In this document: positions 34,317 through 47,600 of the stretch, one piece after another
Numbering within the stretch: the first letter of the stretch is position 1
Layout: the number at the start of each line of letters is the position of its first letter
DNA from: Cryptomeria japonica
Taxonomy: Eukaryota; Streptophyta; Pinopsida; Cupressales; Cupressaceae
Direction: 5' to 3'
Length of the DNA stretch: 64,000 nt
Assembly: GCF_030272615.1 (NCBI RefSeq)
Contig: NC_081410.1
Span: forward strand, 284,579,957 to 284,643,956
Notes under the pieces: generated by a model
What the model saw: only the letters and a program-made list of their open reading frames with translations
What the model was told of the DNA's origin: nothing
The model's database searches: none
Program-made: the position numbers and the translations under genes

Positions 34317-35150
34317 ACTAACCTTGAGAGGAGGGTGATGCAAAAACTTTTAGAGATTGTCACAATAGTTACAAAAACGTAACAAAAATACTCATAAATA
34401 ACATTCATACCACAACACAGTGATTTACATGGGGAAAACCCTTTCGAGAGAAAAACCACACACTCCAAAAGCCGCCTAATATATTATTCAGCAATCAAAA
34501 ACATATTACAATATACTTGCAAAGCAAGCTCTTTGCATGAATACCACTAATCAGAGATTCAAAGGTAACTCAATAGCCATAAGACTCTTACACACAACCT
34601 CTATCTCACAGACCTCATATATAGGAGATACAATATAAGAAACCGTCAAAATGGTATTATAAAACCATGGGCTGCAACCACCCAATGAAGTATACCTGAC
34701 CTTATCTCTAATCTAGACACATCAACACATACCCCTCCCTTTTACATCTCATTTATGTGTCTGATACAAATTATATTTCATATTTTAAGAGTACAAACTT
34801 CCAAAGCCCATAACTTGTGAACCGTGTGTCCAGTTGATGAACTGTTTGAAGCACCAAAAAGTTTGTGAAGTTATCTATCACCTTGTAAACCACTACATTA
34901 TTTACACACACTTTTTATGGCATTTTAGGGCCTCTAAAGTACTCAAAATTAATTTTAAACCTTTCATTAGACCCCTCCAAAATAAAAACTTTAATATCTT
35001 CAAAACTAGTTGTGATCTTGTGACAAAACTTTACCAAAATTCTTATCTAAACAACCAGAAGCTTTGGGGAGAATTTTGCACCATTTAGTGTTGAAATAAA
35101 AACTTACTAGTAACCTCATGTAAATGCAAGGTTGAGACATCATTTTCCCA
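34317..35150 (-). repeat. LTR-like segment, minus orientation
   Basis: CCTTGAGAGGAGGGTGATG at the left is the complement of the CACCCCCCCTCTCA end block of the Copia LTRs. TGATTTACATGGGGAAAACC near 34420 matches the block in Copia F. It therefore lies tail-to-tail with the plus-oriented segment to its left. Its outer end is not defined. Confidence 0.5.
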
Positions 35151-35153
35151 ACA

Positions 35154-35500
35154 TGATTCACCCCCCCTCTCAGTATTCTGGTCCTTTTAGCCAATCCAAC
35201 ATGAAGGACTTCTACAATGTGTATCATGAAAGAGTCAAAACCAATACATTGAGACCACTAATTAACCAAGGCATTATTAAACTCATTCCTAAAGGGAAGG
35301 ATGCAGATATTGTGGTTGGTTGGTGACCCATTACATTTCAAATCATTGAAAAATATGTGTCCTATAGTTTGATTGGAACAAATATTTATCATCGATAATA
35401 TTGTGGTGGCTTGGAAGATAATTGAATAGGCCCAAAAAAATACCCAAGATGCTCTTATTGGAGTAACCTCCAAACCAAGAACACAATCTGCAATATAACC
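35154..35500 (+). pseudogene. LINE reverse transcriptase relic, plus strand
   Basis: After GATTCACCCCCCCTCTCAGT, an LTR end block, the plus strand encodes YHERVKTNTLRPLINQGIIK and LIPKGKDADIVVGW at about 35200-35325. Then, in another frame, DNIVVAWKIIE and AQKNTQDALIGV follow. These match the region of plant non-LTR reverse transcriptases around the RPITL and DNI-type motifs (positions known from the family). It is short, frameshifted and lacks the active site. It is on the opposite strand to the large LINE and separate from it. Confidence 0.6.
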
Positions 35501-35639
35501 TTCATAAATACAATTGAAACAATCACTATCTCACCAATGAGAAAATAATTTCATTGAGATTCAAATAATGTACAAATTCCTTTCTTATAAGGCAAGGAGA
35601 GAGCCTGTAGAGATAATCGGCATCCAACTACCAATAATA

Positions 35640-36649
35640 ATTTTTATTTATTTTGGCAAGGTGGCAATGCCACTTGATATATTTTATTAATAATATATAA
35701 TTTTTACAATATTTTTAAAAAGTGGTTCAAACTGAGCTCATAGAGAAAATAACTAGCAAGAAAAACTCTGATCATTGCTCATCAACATGACTATACAAGA
35801 GTAGTGAACAATCCTCTAGTTGGAGCTAGTTACAAAATAGAGATCAGCAAAGGAGCATGCAGGCTCATTTACAAATAGGAGCATGAAAGCTCATTTTATA
35901 GAATAGGAGCATGCAAGCTTATTTACAAAATAAGGACATGAAAAAGAAATAACATAGGATGTCCAGTGAATGAAGAAGATCACTCCAAAAAGCAAGAGGA
36001 CTAAACCAGCATCGAAGGACAAATCCATCTTCATGGGATATCTTGAAGGCCATGCAAAAAGGAACTCCTGCAACCAAAAGTGACATGCCCCTGCACCAAA
36101 AAACACCTGCAACCAAAATATATATATACTACATAATGCAGAGAATTTACAAGAAACACAAGGGTCCAAAACATAACTGACACCAATGACATGAGATCTA
36201 CGGTCCGCCATTATAGACAAATGCCAAAGGAGAAGAGGTGAATGCAGAAATGCTAGAGAGAAATGACCCAAAATTTTTATGTCATAAATGAAAAAAAAGA
36301 GGAGATATATCATAAAAAAACTGACAAACCAAAAGAAGCGACGTATAGAGATAATCATGAAAACAACACCACACCAAACTTTAAATGGCATATGAAAGAT
36401 GCATTCCCAATGTGAAAATAAATATCTCTAGATTTTGCACCAGAAGAGAGTACCAAACACATGAACAACATCAATAACAACCAACTCATCATTAATGAAT
36501 GCCAAGTGATGATTGAGTAAAGCAAAGTACCTCAAATCAAAACCAAATGGAATTATGAAAAGGAATACCTCACCAAGAGAAGAAAATATCAACTCGTATA
36601 AATGAGAAATCATATAATAAGAAAGATTAAATACTTGACTCTCTATAGG
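35640..36649 (-). other. LINE 3' untranslated region
   Basis: This is the sequence between the ORF2 end and the A-rich tail. Long hydrophobic open frames (35891-36391 on the minus strand) are by-products of T-rich composition and have no domain. The tail carries AATAAA-like signals near 35660-35690. Confidence 0.5.
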
Positions 36650-39600
36650 CTATACTTAATAGGTTTGGGAAGCTCATCAAATCACACCCTAATCGAGAGG
36701 AATCAATAACAGTTTTGTCACAACCCAAATTAGCAAGGCAATCAACCAATACATTACCTTCACGATAAACATGTGAGATGATGAGGTGCTCAAACATATC
36801 AAGAAGAGTCCATATTTGTTCAAGAATATACTGGAAATGCTAATTATCATCTTTTCTTGGCTTTCAAATATTAATGACAATAGCCAAATCACCTTCAATA
36901 TGAAGGTATTTGAAATTCAAATCCTTAGCCATAACAAGACCTTCTAAAAGAGCACAAGCCTCAGCCATATTATTTGTGCCAAAAGAAATTGGCATAGCTT
37001 TTAATGCTAATAAAGAACCCAAATGATCACAAAAAACTATCCCTATTCCTGAATCATCAAGATTTCCATGGGAGGATCCATCAAAATTCAATTTACAAAA
37101 AGGGGCATTAGGAGGATTCCATTTTATGGTTCTGTCTACAGGTGTTTTCCGAATCCTTGGAAAGGAGGGTGATACAGGAATAATGATACTTTTCCAAGAA
37201 AAAATCACAAAATTGTCCCAGAAAGAGAACTTTGAATTCATATTAAAATATTTCTGAAAATGAGCATTAACTTGCTCAATAATACTTCTCTCCAAAATCC
37301 CAAGAACAACTGATAAATCCAATGAGTCGCATCTAAAAATGTGCTTGTTTCTTTCCCACCAAATGGCCCATATGACTGAGGAGAGAATTATAAACCACAA
37401 ACAAGCAAATAGAGAAGATGAATACAAAACTGGCCAAGACTGAAACATGTCCCATAAAGATAAAGGCAAAGGGAATGAAAGAGATAACTTTTGGAGGACA
37501 AAATGCCAACAACTACTTGCAAACTCACAATGAAGAAAAATATGATTGACATCTTCAAAAGCTTTACCACATAAGACACAAGAAAAGGAGGCTGCAATAT
37601 TAAATTTGACTAAACGATGAATAGTCAAAATTCTATTTTGCAGTGCAAGCCAAGAAAAAGCACCAACTTTAGGTAATACTGAATTATTCCAATAGAACAA
37701 AGAGGCATTATGAAGAGAATTTTGATTGGCCATTTGTTGAACAACAAAATATCCTTCTTTAACAGAGTAGTTTCTCGATTTAGAAGGGCACCAAATAAGT
37801 TAATCTTTGATGTTAGAAAGGAAAGCCACTCGGTCTTGTAAAACATATTTAAAATTTTGAATTTTCTACAAAGACAATGGAAGAGTAGAGGTATCCTTCC
37901 ATGAGACCTTGTGAGAAAACAGATCAACACTATCTACATAATCAACCAATCTAACTCCCCATGATTAAGAAAGAACAACTGAAATAGAAGAAAGAGATCA
38001 TGCTATGAAAGAGGGGGAAAGCCATTCCAAGAGTCTTTCTAAAAAGGAATATCCTCCCCCGAATGGACCTTCTAGGAGAGAAAATTAGAGACCACTTCCC
38101 TACATGAGATCATAAAGTTCCAAATAGAAGATCCCTATGGAGGATTAGAAATTGTGAAGATCCTAGCAAGCTTCTAGGAATCCAAATACTTAGCCTGCAT
38201 AATTTGGAACCACAAAGATTGGGGCTTAGTATACATAGACCAAACTAGTTTGCCCCCAAAATCCCTATTACTTTTAGATAAGTCATGAATCCCAGCACCA
38301 CCAACTTGCTTGGAAAGAGACATCCTGGTCAAAGAAATCAGTGGAATCTTTTTATCTTCTATCATGTTATTTTTCCAAAGAAAAGATCGAATAATCTTTT
38401 CAATTTGGGAGATGACTGATCTAGAAGCTTGAAGAACTGAGATATAGTAATTGGGAATGGTAGATAGGACTATTTTAATGAGAAGTATCCTACCTGAAAG
38501 AGACAACCACCTATCCTTCCAAGCAGAAATACAAGTTTTAAGTCTCTCAATAGTCAAATTCCAAAAAGAAGACTTAGCAGATCCCATAAAGAAAGGAATC
38601 CCCAAATAGGTAGAAGGAAGAGAGTCTACTGGGAAACCTAAGATATTCACAATTCTACCTGCCACCAACTGAGGAGTATTAAAAATGAAGATTTTGGATT
38701 TATGGGGGCTAATCTATTGACCAGATCCAACAGTATAAATATCCAGAATAAATTTAATATGAGTAGCCTCTTGAATAGAAGAAGACCTAAATAAAAGTGT
38801 ATCATCAGCAAAAAGGTTATGAGTGACTAAAATATTAGAATTACGAATTAACACCCCTTGCTAAAAGCCCAGATCCCTTTGCTTAATAACCAATTGACTA
38901 AAAGCTTCTGTTGTAATGATAAATAAGAAAGGAGATAAAGGATCTCCTTGTCTAACACCCTAGGTTGAAGAAAAGTATCCAGAGGGAGCTCCATTAATGA
39001 TGACAAAAAATGCAGTAGTAGAAATACAACTCTTGATCCATTTTCTCAAACTTTTAAAGAAACCAAATTTTCTCAAAACTTTAAGCAAAAAAGCCCAACA
39101 AACTTTATCATAAGCCTTCATCATATCAAGTTTGACCACAAAAGTTGGGATATTGGATGAATTTATGGAATGTAAAGTTTCATGAGCAACAATTGCTCCC
39201 TCATGAGTTTCTTGACCCAGAACAAAACCTCCTTGTTGAGGAGAGACGATATGAGGAAGGAGAATTTAAAGTCTTAAATAAATAGCCTTGGTCACAATTT
39301 TGTAAACAGAGTTGCACAAAGAAATGGGTCTAAATTCAACAAAAGTTTGGGGATTCTTAGATTTCAGAATAAGGGCAATATAAGTGATGTTAAAATTTTT
39401 AAGGATATACCCACCCCTCCTAGACTCTTCCAAAGCCATTAATAAGTCAAAACCAATAAAATCCCAATATTTTTGAAAGAACAAGATAGTAAACCCATCA
39501 GGACCCGAAGCTTTGTCAGGGGCCATGGAAAAAACAACATATTGAAGCTTATCTAAAGAAAAAGGCCTCATAAGAAATTCCTTATCCTCATGAGAAACAA

Positions 39601-41056
39601 GGGAGGGGATAGAATCTAAAAGAAAATCCACATGATGATCCATAGAGGAAGAAGAAAAAGAAGGAGATAACAATTCCTTAAAAAAAAACACCCCCTCCTC
39701 TCTAATCTATTGATTTGAATTAAGGGCATAACCAGACTTAGAATCCTTAATACCAAAAATTGTAGAAGCAGCTTGTTTAAGCTTGGCTGCAGCTTGAAAG
39801 AAGGCAGTATTATTGTCACCTTCTTTTAGCCAAACCTCACGAGACTTTTGCTGCTAATAGATTTCAACCCAAGAGCAAAGGATCTCCCAGTAAGCTTGCA
39901 ATTTATTTTGAGCATCATTAGTGGAGGAATTAGTGCCATATCTAATAATATCCTCATTAACAACCTTCAAATCATTGGCAACTACCTCATTTTTATGAAA
40001 AATATTCTTAAAGACCAATTTATTCCAAGCCATAATTTGAGATTTCACAAATTTCAGTTTGGAATAAAATTGAAACATCTTAGTACCTTTGCAAAATAGA
40101 GCACTTATCCACCATTGCTTTAATAAAGAAATAAAATGAGGATGAGTGAACCACATTTTCTCAAACTTAAAAGAAGGTCTAACAGAGGAAACATGATCCA
40201 ATTTATCAAAATTGAGCAAAATTGGGAAATGGTCAAAATTTGAGGAGGTAAGAATCTCAGAAGAAAAGGAAAAGTTGCTCAAATGTAGGTTTAGGAAAAT
40301 AAGAAATCTGTCAAGGTGAGAGGCAATCTGTAACTTAGATCTCCTATTAGTCTGAGTGAAAGAACCATTAGAAGGGAAAATATTGAATAACGCATTGTCT
40401 TGTACAAAGGAAGAAAAGTCATCAATAATCTTCTGAGCTGTAGGATTACCCCCTCTTTTTTCATCCAAGGAAAGGAGAGCATTAAAATCACCCCCAAGCA
40501 TAATAAAAAAATCATCATATCATAAAAACAATTCAGATAAGGAATCCCATAAGTTGGTTTTATCTGAAGGAGAAGTCGGGCCATAAATATTAAACAAAAC
40601 AAAAGAGACTTCAAACTAGTCAACCTTTAACAACTGCCAATGAGAAGCAAAAAACAACATCTTAACTTTGACTAATTTAGGATTCCATAAAGTTATAAGA
40701 CCACCAGAAGCACCCAAAGAAGGAACATGAATAGCTTTCCAAAGGGACCATTTGGAAATTATGTTATCAAAAGAATCCTGCCTTTAACAACTGCCAATGA
40801 GAAGCAAAAAATAACATCTCAACTTTGACTAATTTAGGATTCCATAAAGTTATAAGATCACCAGAAGCACCCAAAGAAGGAACATGAACAAATTTCCAAA
40901 GGGACCATTTGGAAATTATGTTATCAAAAGAATCTTGAGAAAGTTAGACTCTTGAAATAAGATGATATCCACTTTTGAATAATCAAGAAATTTCTTGATC
41001 CTTCCCCTTTTGTCAGGGTCATTTAAGCCTCTGACATTCCAAGATAAAATACTCAT
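36650..41056 (-). pseudogene. LINE ORF2: endonuclease, RT, zinc region and RNase H
   Basis: The start MSILSWNVRGLNDPDKRGRI at 41056 is the classic N-terminus of plant LINE endonucleases. The endonuclease continues with LGGDFNALLSLDEKRGG, HLDRFL and FDHFPILL (39854-40501). The RT shows SMAPDKASGPDGFTILFF, FRPISLCNSVYKIVTKAI, VVKLDMMKAYDKVCW, GVRQGDPLSPFLF and the active site HNLFADDTLLF near 38820. The zinc-binding region is near 37500-37730. RNase H follows with LNFDGSSHGN, NNMAEACALLEGL, HIEGDLAIV and VYREGNVLADCLANLG (37110-36690), all four acids present. There are several stops and frameshifts, and a 157-bp duplication in the endonuclease. Confidence 0.9.
40625..40938 (-). repeat. Tandem duplication of 157 bp inside LINE endonuclease
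   Basis: CTTTAACAACTGCCAATGAG begins at 40625 and again at 40782, and the two copies match nearly throughout (157-bp period). The length is not a multiple of three, so it shifts the ORF2 frame. The few differences suggest it formed later than most other damage. Confidence 0.95.
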
Positions 41057-41129
41057 TTATCACAAGGAGAGCAACATGCCCTCCTTGTTTTGACTTGGGA
41101 AGAAAATTTTTGTACAATAGTGGATTGAA

Positions 41130-43215
41130 TACTAGTCACAATCTCCTCCTTGATTTTAGCCAATTTTGGTTTTTGACCCCTCTTCTTAGGAGTTTTAACA
41201 ATAGGGGGAAATAGAAAGAGATTGCTCCAAGGCTAAATTCTGAGAGAAATCAAATCCATACAAATTAGAAATAGTTGAATAAAGACTATCAATAAGATCC
41301 ACATCCACACCTTCAGCTGAATTTGGCTGAGAAGAGGAAACATGACAACCAACATGGATAGGCCCCGAAGAGGTAGATGCAGAAGAAAAAGAAAATTCTG
41401 GAAATTGCTTTGCAACAATCTCATCAAATAGATCAGAAGAAACTGAAAATAAAATATCTGAAGCAATAAGTTGAATCTTCTCTTCAGAAACAAAAAGAGA
41501 AGGAGACCTTGGAATGGGCAAAAAAGAATCACTATCAAAAATCAAACTATGAACAATTTTGGTATCATCCACTAGACCCACAAAAGAAGAATGAGGAGAA
41601 GAATTAATAGAGCAATGATCTATGCAACCTTTAGAAGGTAACAACAATTTTGGAAATGAAACCGAAGGACAAGAAATTTGAAAAAAACTCACAAAGGAGA
41701 ATAGAAAAGGTTCAAAATGAAATTCAGAAGACCAATAATCCTTGAAAGGACTAGGAAGAAACTTAACCGAGTTTTAAGAAACATAACAAAACTGACGAAT
41801 GGTAGACAGAACAAAGAAGAACACGACCAAAGAGCAGAGAAAAGTAAAATCCATCAGAGGCACATCACATATAGTATATCCAAAAAAGGGAATGAGAGAT
41901 GTAATAGAAAGAGGTAAATGAGCATAATCCTTAACATTATGATCCTTCAAAGACTGACGATCCTTACTTTTAAAAAAGGAAAATTGGTGAAAATCAGATG
42001 AAAAATCTGAACAAACTTGTAAAGGTACATCAGAATCACCACAACATTGAGAGGTGAAATGGCCAAGTAATAGAGCACAAGAATTAATAGTGATCGAATC
42101 TTGAATTACCACAGGCTGAATCCATGCACCATATTTGAAGCAAATAGTAATCTCAAAGGGAATGGGTTTAGACATATTTAATAACAAACAAACCCTAACC
42201 GGAAGATGAGGCCATTCGAAAGGAACTAAATCCTGCTTAATAAAGATGCCCAATTTGTTTTCCAGGATTTCAACCATATACACATCATGATACTCCAAAG
42301 GAAGACTCGGGAAATTTACCCAGAAGGGCATAAACTATGGCTTTGCCGATTGAATATCAAAATGAGGAGACCAAGCATAGGTAAAAATTCCTATCCCAAA
42401 ACAAAACCACCCTTTAAATCTATACACATAATCCCTATACTTTTCAGAATAAAAAATTACAGTGAAATATAGAGAATCTTTATCAAACAAAAATAAATCC
42501 TTCATACCATCCCAATTAGACTTTGCCCATGTTAACAATTTACCAAAAGAAACCAGAGAAAGAAGCTTACTAATGAGGGCAGTAGAACACAATAACTTCA
42601 TAGAGTCCTGAATCATGTAATCGAGGAATATAACCTTATATTGCATAGAAGAATGTGGATTGCCCCTTATTGAATCGAAAAATGTAGAGGGAGAGCTATG
42701 GGGAAGTGGATTTTGATGGAAGGGAGCTTGTTTAGCAACACGAATGTCATTCGGGGAAGAAAGGAAGTGAGGGTTAGAAACCAAAGTGTTATTTGGTCAG
42801 GTGACATAAGATGGGAGGGAAGGATTACAATCTTTGGAGGGAGATCTAGAAGGAGCTAATGGGGAAAAACCATCAAAACATGAGGAGCCATCACAATTGT
42901 CGAATGGCGGTTGAGGCGAAACAAATCTATGCTTCCTAGGTTTTTTAGAACCAAAAAAGGAATGAAAATGCTTAAAAGGAGTCTTTGGGTGCTCAACAAG
43001 AGGACCCAGAATTCCCTAAAATATTAATGCCTTGGAGATAGAAGATTTATAATAAGAACATGAAGGTTTTGGAATAGAATTACCTATAAATTTGTGAAAA
43101 TATGATGAAGCCGGTAGGAATTTGTCATAAGCCAAGTCATGCTAGCGACCATCCTTGACAACCCATTGAGGAGAATAATTAGAAGTTTGTAACTGAGCCA
43201 AATTATGGTCATCAA
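41130..43215 (-). pseudogene. LINE ORF1 (DUF4283-like RNA-binding protein)
   Basis: The N-terminal part (43200-42785) is proline- and serine-rich, with KHFHSFFGSKKPRKHRF. It is followed at 42784-41774 by a domain with WDGMKDLFLFDKDSLYF, GIFTYAWSPHFD, FWVNFPSLPLEYHDV and LENKLGIFIKQD. This pattern is typical of the DUF4283 domain of plant LINE ORF1 proteins. A C-terminal serine- and acid-rich region follows at 41692-41195 (VDLIDSLYSTISNLYG). ORF1 proteins bind element RNA. Stops at about 42335 and 42795 and a frameshift before 41692 break it. A canonical CCHC knuckle is not clear. Confidence 0.7.
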
Positions 43216-43500
43216 ATGGCACATCTACCCATCACATCTTCCTATGAGGAAGGACCGGTGTTGTCGTTTCCTGAAAAATCATCAATCCCAGCGCCATGCA
43301 CTTGTTGTTCAAAAAAATTGTCATCTACCAACTATGATACACATGTATTGTTTAAGAGTGTTTGTGCTGTATGATCATGGCCACACAGGCTACGGCCTTG
43401 CCGCCCCACCCATATTTGTCATCCCTGGTTGCCATCACCGTCTGCCATTCATTTCCTTTCATTTAATAATATTAGTGCATTTAATAATATTAGTGTAATG

Positions 43501-44098
43501 GTGTGATTTGGAAATTAGGGTTTCACCAATTAGGATAGTAAGACCACCAATCTCACAAGATCAACCATACATTAAATGGGGTGAAATTCAATTAAATAGA
43601 TCCAACCATTATTCAATTAGGGAAAAAGACTAAGATATCAATTAAATTTACCTATAGGTTGTCTCCCTTTTTAGAGTTTAAATTTGATTTGTATTGTAAA
43701 TATCTAGGGAAAAACAGTAGAGGATTAGAGTAGAACAATAATAAAAATATGCTATAGACTTCACAGAGTGCCACAGACAAATATCTAAGCAAGGAAAGTG
43801 AATTGGAACTTGTAAAAAATTTGGGTTGAACTGTCAAGACTAGGGTGGTAGCTTGCACTAGTCTTGTAACTTCTAGATGGGAAAGTAGTATCTTTTCTGT
43901 ATCAAGAAGATACACATGATCTAGTGTCAAAATATCAGGAAAAATTATTGATACTAGGGTGGTAGGTCATCCTACTCCTTTGGTTTTTGATCCTATAAAA
44001 GTTGAACCTACTCATAATTGTCTATTTTGTCAAAATATCCAATCATAGCTCCTAAATCAATTCTTGCATACAAAAAAGAGAGAAAAAGGGTTGTGGAT
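43501..44098. other. AT-rich stretch, no gene seen
   Basis: There is no domain or terminal repeat. Just to its left, an 18-bp unit TTTAATAATATTAGTGCA is repeated twice (43462-43497), close to the presumed 5' end of the LINE. Confidence 0.4.
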
Positions 44099-44640
44099 GT
44101 TAGGATAACCAGTGAACAGTTGAGAGTGGGGGGGTGAATCAGTTGTTAATAGATAATGACTTTTAATCGATAATATAACCTTAAACAGATCAAGTACAGG
44201 TAAAGCACAAATACTAGGAAACAATACAACTTAACAATGAACCTGATAATCAATGTAAGGAAAGCATACCACATAACACCATGATTTATACATGTGAATC
44301 CCGAAAAGGGAAAAACCACAGTGGGAAATCTACCCACAATCAGATGATACTTCTATAGAAAGTATGTGTTACAATGAGGGGCTTGCACTTGCAGGAAGGC
44401 AAACTGCCTAGAGCATACTGCTTATTACAAAAGAGTCTCACTAACTACAAAGAGGCTACAACCTTCTCAATATAAATGGACAACAATCCAATAGAGTGAA
44501 CTTCTAGAAATAAGATCTACCATGCCTGATTATAGTCTCGGTTAAGCTCTATGTTGGAGAACTAAATCCTCTTTTGAATCCAATCTAATAACCAATGATC
44601 GAACAACTCCTTAGCCTAGGTGATATTACAATATTCGCAC
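44099..44640 (-). repeat. Copia LTR fragment of the A/F family
   Basis: It starts TGTTAGGATAACCAGTGAAC and has GGGGGGGTGAATCAGTTG and CCATGATTTATACATG, matching the first half-kilobase of the Copia F 3' LTR. Similarity fades at about 44640 near CAATATTCGCACATTAC. The rest of that LTR and any interior are absent, so it is a fragment. Confidence 0.85.
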
Positions 44641-47600
44641 ATTACATTCTTGTTACCAAAATTTTGCACAATGCCAAATTTGGTGCCCTAATGAAGCCTT
44701 GCATTCATTTTGAAAAGGTCCAAATCATGAACCAGGAAGAAATGTACTATTTTTTCTAACTTGTTTGCTTCATGTGCAGATACAGGAAAGTAAGACAACA
44801 TGTGCATTAAAATGTGGCTCCCACGAGGGTTGAGCTCAGCATGTTGTAGATCATAGAAAAATCTATGTAGTAGATCATAGAAACATCTATGCTCCATTGC
44901 AGATGAAATTGCATGGCTATTAAAACCTTAAGGCAAAAAGAAACTCAGAGAAAAATGCAGTCGGCCTGTGTAAAGTTTTACTTGGGCGCCAAAGAGGGTT
45001 TTAAAAGGCCTTAGAGTTTCCAAGCAGTTTTCAGTTGCCAGGCAGGAGAACCTTTTATCCCACATTGGCCACACAGAGGGAGTTTATCATATTTAAATAT
45101 AAGGTCACATATAAATATAGTGTCAAATCTTACAGACTTTTGGCAAGAAGAGGCAACTCGTGGCCTGGTGGACCCTGTGTGCATGCATTTCAAAGCATCC
45201 TAATTTTGTGACTAGCTAGCGGGAAGGGACTAAAGAGTGAGCAAGTTCAGGAAAGATCAATGGTGATTGCAGAGGTCTAACAATTGTCGCTATGTTGCAA
45301 TGAAAATATGCACACCAGATTATCACCGCGACTTGGCGACTGATGATGTGGCAGAACAAAGAGTATAAGACCAAGGACAGGTGGTGGTCTAGTGACTGGT
45401 GATATGCCATAGATGGGAAACATCGAGAAGATCTTGGCCTTGATTATTCTCGTAAAGGTTTCATCAAAATCTTAGTTCCATCGACATTGAGCAGATCTTG
45501 GCCCCGATGAGTCCCAAAAAAGTTTCATCGAAGGCTCAATTTCATCAACATAATAATATCGATGAAACTGTAGGTTCAATGAAACTGGTAAGCAGCTCAC
45601 CACAGGAATACTTTGGCCAAAAGAATGAGATTCGAAAAAGAAGGATGCATGGCGGCCCAATAGATAGGTGGTTCCCAAGTGGATCTTATGAGCCAATTAG
45701 AGGGTGACATGTGGCACAAGAGAGAAGATCAGCCAAGGTTAAAGACCGAGCAGATTCAAGTAGATCAACGGTGATCAAGAAAGATCTGTCGGCTGTCACT
45801 ATGTTGCGATGGGAAGATAATCACTAAAGATTCCCTACGACTTGGTGACAAAGCACATGCTAAAAATGGAAAGTTAAAGCTTGAGCAGATCACTGAGATC
45901 AACGACAGATCAAGGAAGATTAGATGGTGTAGTGACATTCCGGGGCTATCCATGACTATCATTGTATCGTGGTTGTGAAGTGCTCAGAATGAATACCCTC
46001 ATGATAGGTGGCATGTTATCAAGGTGAATGTCAAATAAACCTTGGCTATGATAGATCTCTGAATGGTTTCATCAAAATAATAGGTATCGATGAAACTGCA
46101 GTTTCGATGAGACAAAAAAAATGTTCGTCGAGGGAGGTAGTTTGGCCAAAAGATTGATGCTGAACAAACCAAAGTAAAATGGTGGGCCTAGTGGTCCTGA
46201 GGTGATGGATGAGGCCGTGCTTAGGTGGATCAGGTGGAAAACCAGAGATTGACATGTGGTACAAATGCTAAGAGGTGCTAAAGATCGAGCAGTTTGAGGA
46301 CAGATCAATAGTCATCGCTATACTGCAAGATAAAAATGCTCGCTGGTTATCTCATGCGACTTGGCCGCTGATGATATCATCATCTAGGTGGACTCAAAAT
46401 GAATAAGGATGTGCCACATGGTAGAGACAAGATGAAGAACCATGGGTAGATCAAGAGTAAAGATCGAACAGATTGATCACATCCAATGGTTAGGCAAAAG
46501 ATCAGATGGTGGTCACTAAGGTGCTAATGAAAGCTGCATACTAGGTTATCACTGCGACTTGGCAACAAGGTGGATCCAGTCTAGATGGTGGTCCAAATGG
46601 AAGACAAAGTGGACCCATGAGAAAATCAGAGGTTGACATGTGGCAAAAAATCTACAGATGAGCGGATGTCTAAGTCAACCTTGAACTTGAACTTCAAAGT
46701 GGTTCACCATTTCAAAATGGTTCAATGGTTTAAAGTTCAGTGGTTCACCAGTTCAAAGTGGTTCACCAGTTCAAAGTGGTTCACCAGTTCAAAGTGGATC
46801 ATCATTTATAAATGGTTCAATAGTTCAAATTTCATTAGCATTGCTTATTCTCATGGGCCTAGGAAGATAAAAGAAAACAAGCAGACTAAAAGGAAAGTAG
46901 GTTCCTGACAGATCAACGGTCGTCGCTATATCGCAAGATAAAAATGCTCGATAAATAATCATAGCGACTTGGCGACAAACAGTGGGGCCCGCTAAGAAGT
47001 ATAAAAAAAATGTTAAATGCAAGCGACCATGGTCAATGCATGCAATCCAGTGGTTGGCAATAATATTAAATTGCATGGTGGACTTAGAACTAGTTGTTCG
47101 AACAGTGAAAAGCCCGCCAAGCAAGGGGATGATTTCTACATGAAAGATTAATGCAATTGATTATCTGAATATGCAAGTGTTACATACTGTTGGAAAGCTT
47201 GTGAAATAAGGAGATCATTTCCACAAGCATTTTTAATAGAATTTTTCAACACGGAGAGCAGTTTCCAAGGGATGCATAAGATTTTCTCAATGGGATTTCT
47301 TTTTAATATAGTCACAGTTCAGTTCATCATGCAAATTTCACATGGGGATAGCTATTTTTCACATTTAGATATGCATATTTTTAAATAGGAGGATCAGTGG
47401 TAGTCGTTTTGAGCAAAAAAGATTATTATTTTACAAATTATGCATGAGTTTTTATGCCATTTTTGGGGTAGATTTGCCCAAGGCTTTTCTCATGCAGTGA
47501 TTTTAGGGTTTTTGAAGGGGATTCATCATGATTTCTATATATTCCTTCTCTCCTTTTTTCCCTCTGGTTCTTTCTTTTTTGCATACACATTTTTGCAAAA

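Larger units (their letters stand above)
35640..43500 (-). mobile_element. LINE (plant L1-like), nearly full length, decayed
   Basis: On the minus strand there is a 5' leader near 43500, ORF1 (about 43215-41130), and ORF2 (41056 to about 36650) with endonuclease, RT, zinc-binding C-terminal region and RNase H. The 3' untranslated region ends at about 35640 in GCCAAAATAAATAAAAATT, an A-rich tail. LINEs of this type copy their RNA directly at a nicked chromosomal site. No target-site duplication could be identified. Stops and frameshifts are fewer than in the neighbouring Gypsy copies. Confidence 0.85.

Noticed and set aside
35891-36391. 166-codon minus-strand hydrophobic frame, possible membrane protein
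   Set aside because: It lies in the LINE 3' untranslated region; its phenylalanine-rich content follows from T-rich DNA and no start context or domain is seen.
46633-46908. Open frame with WFTSSK repeats as a possible repeat protein
   Set aside because: The repeats are an 18-bp minisatellite that happens to be open; flanks show no domain and the frame lies in LTR-like DNA.
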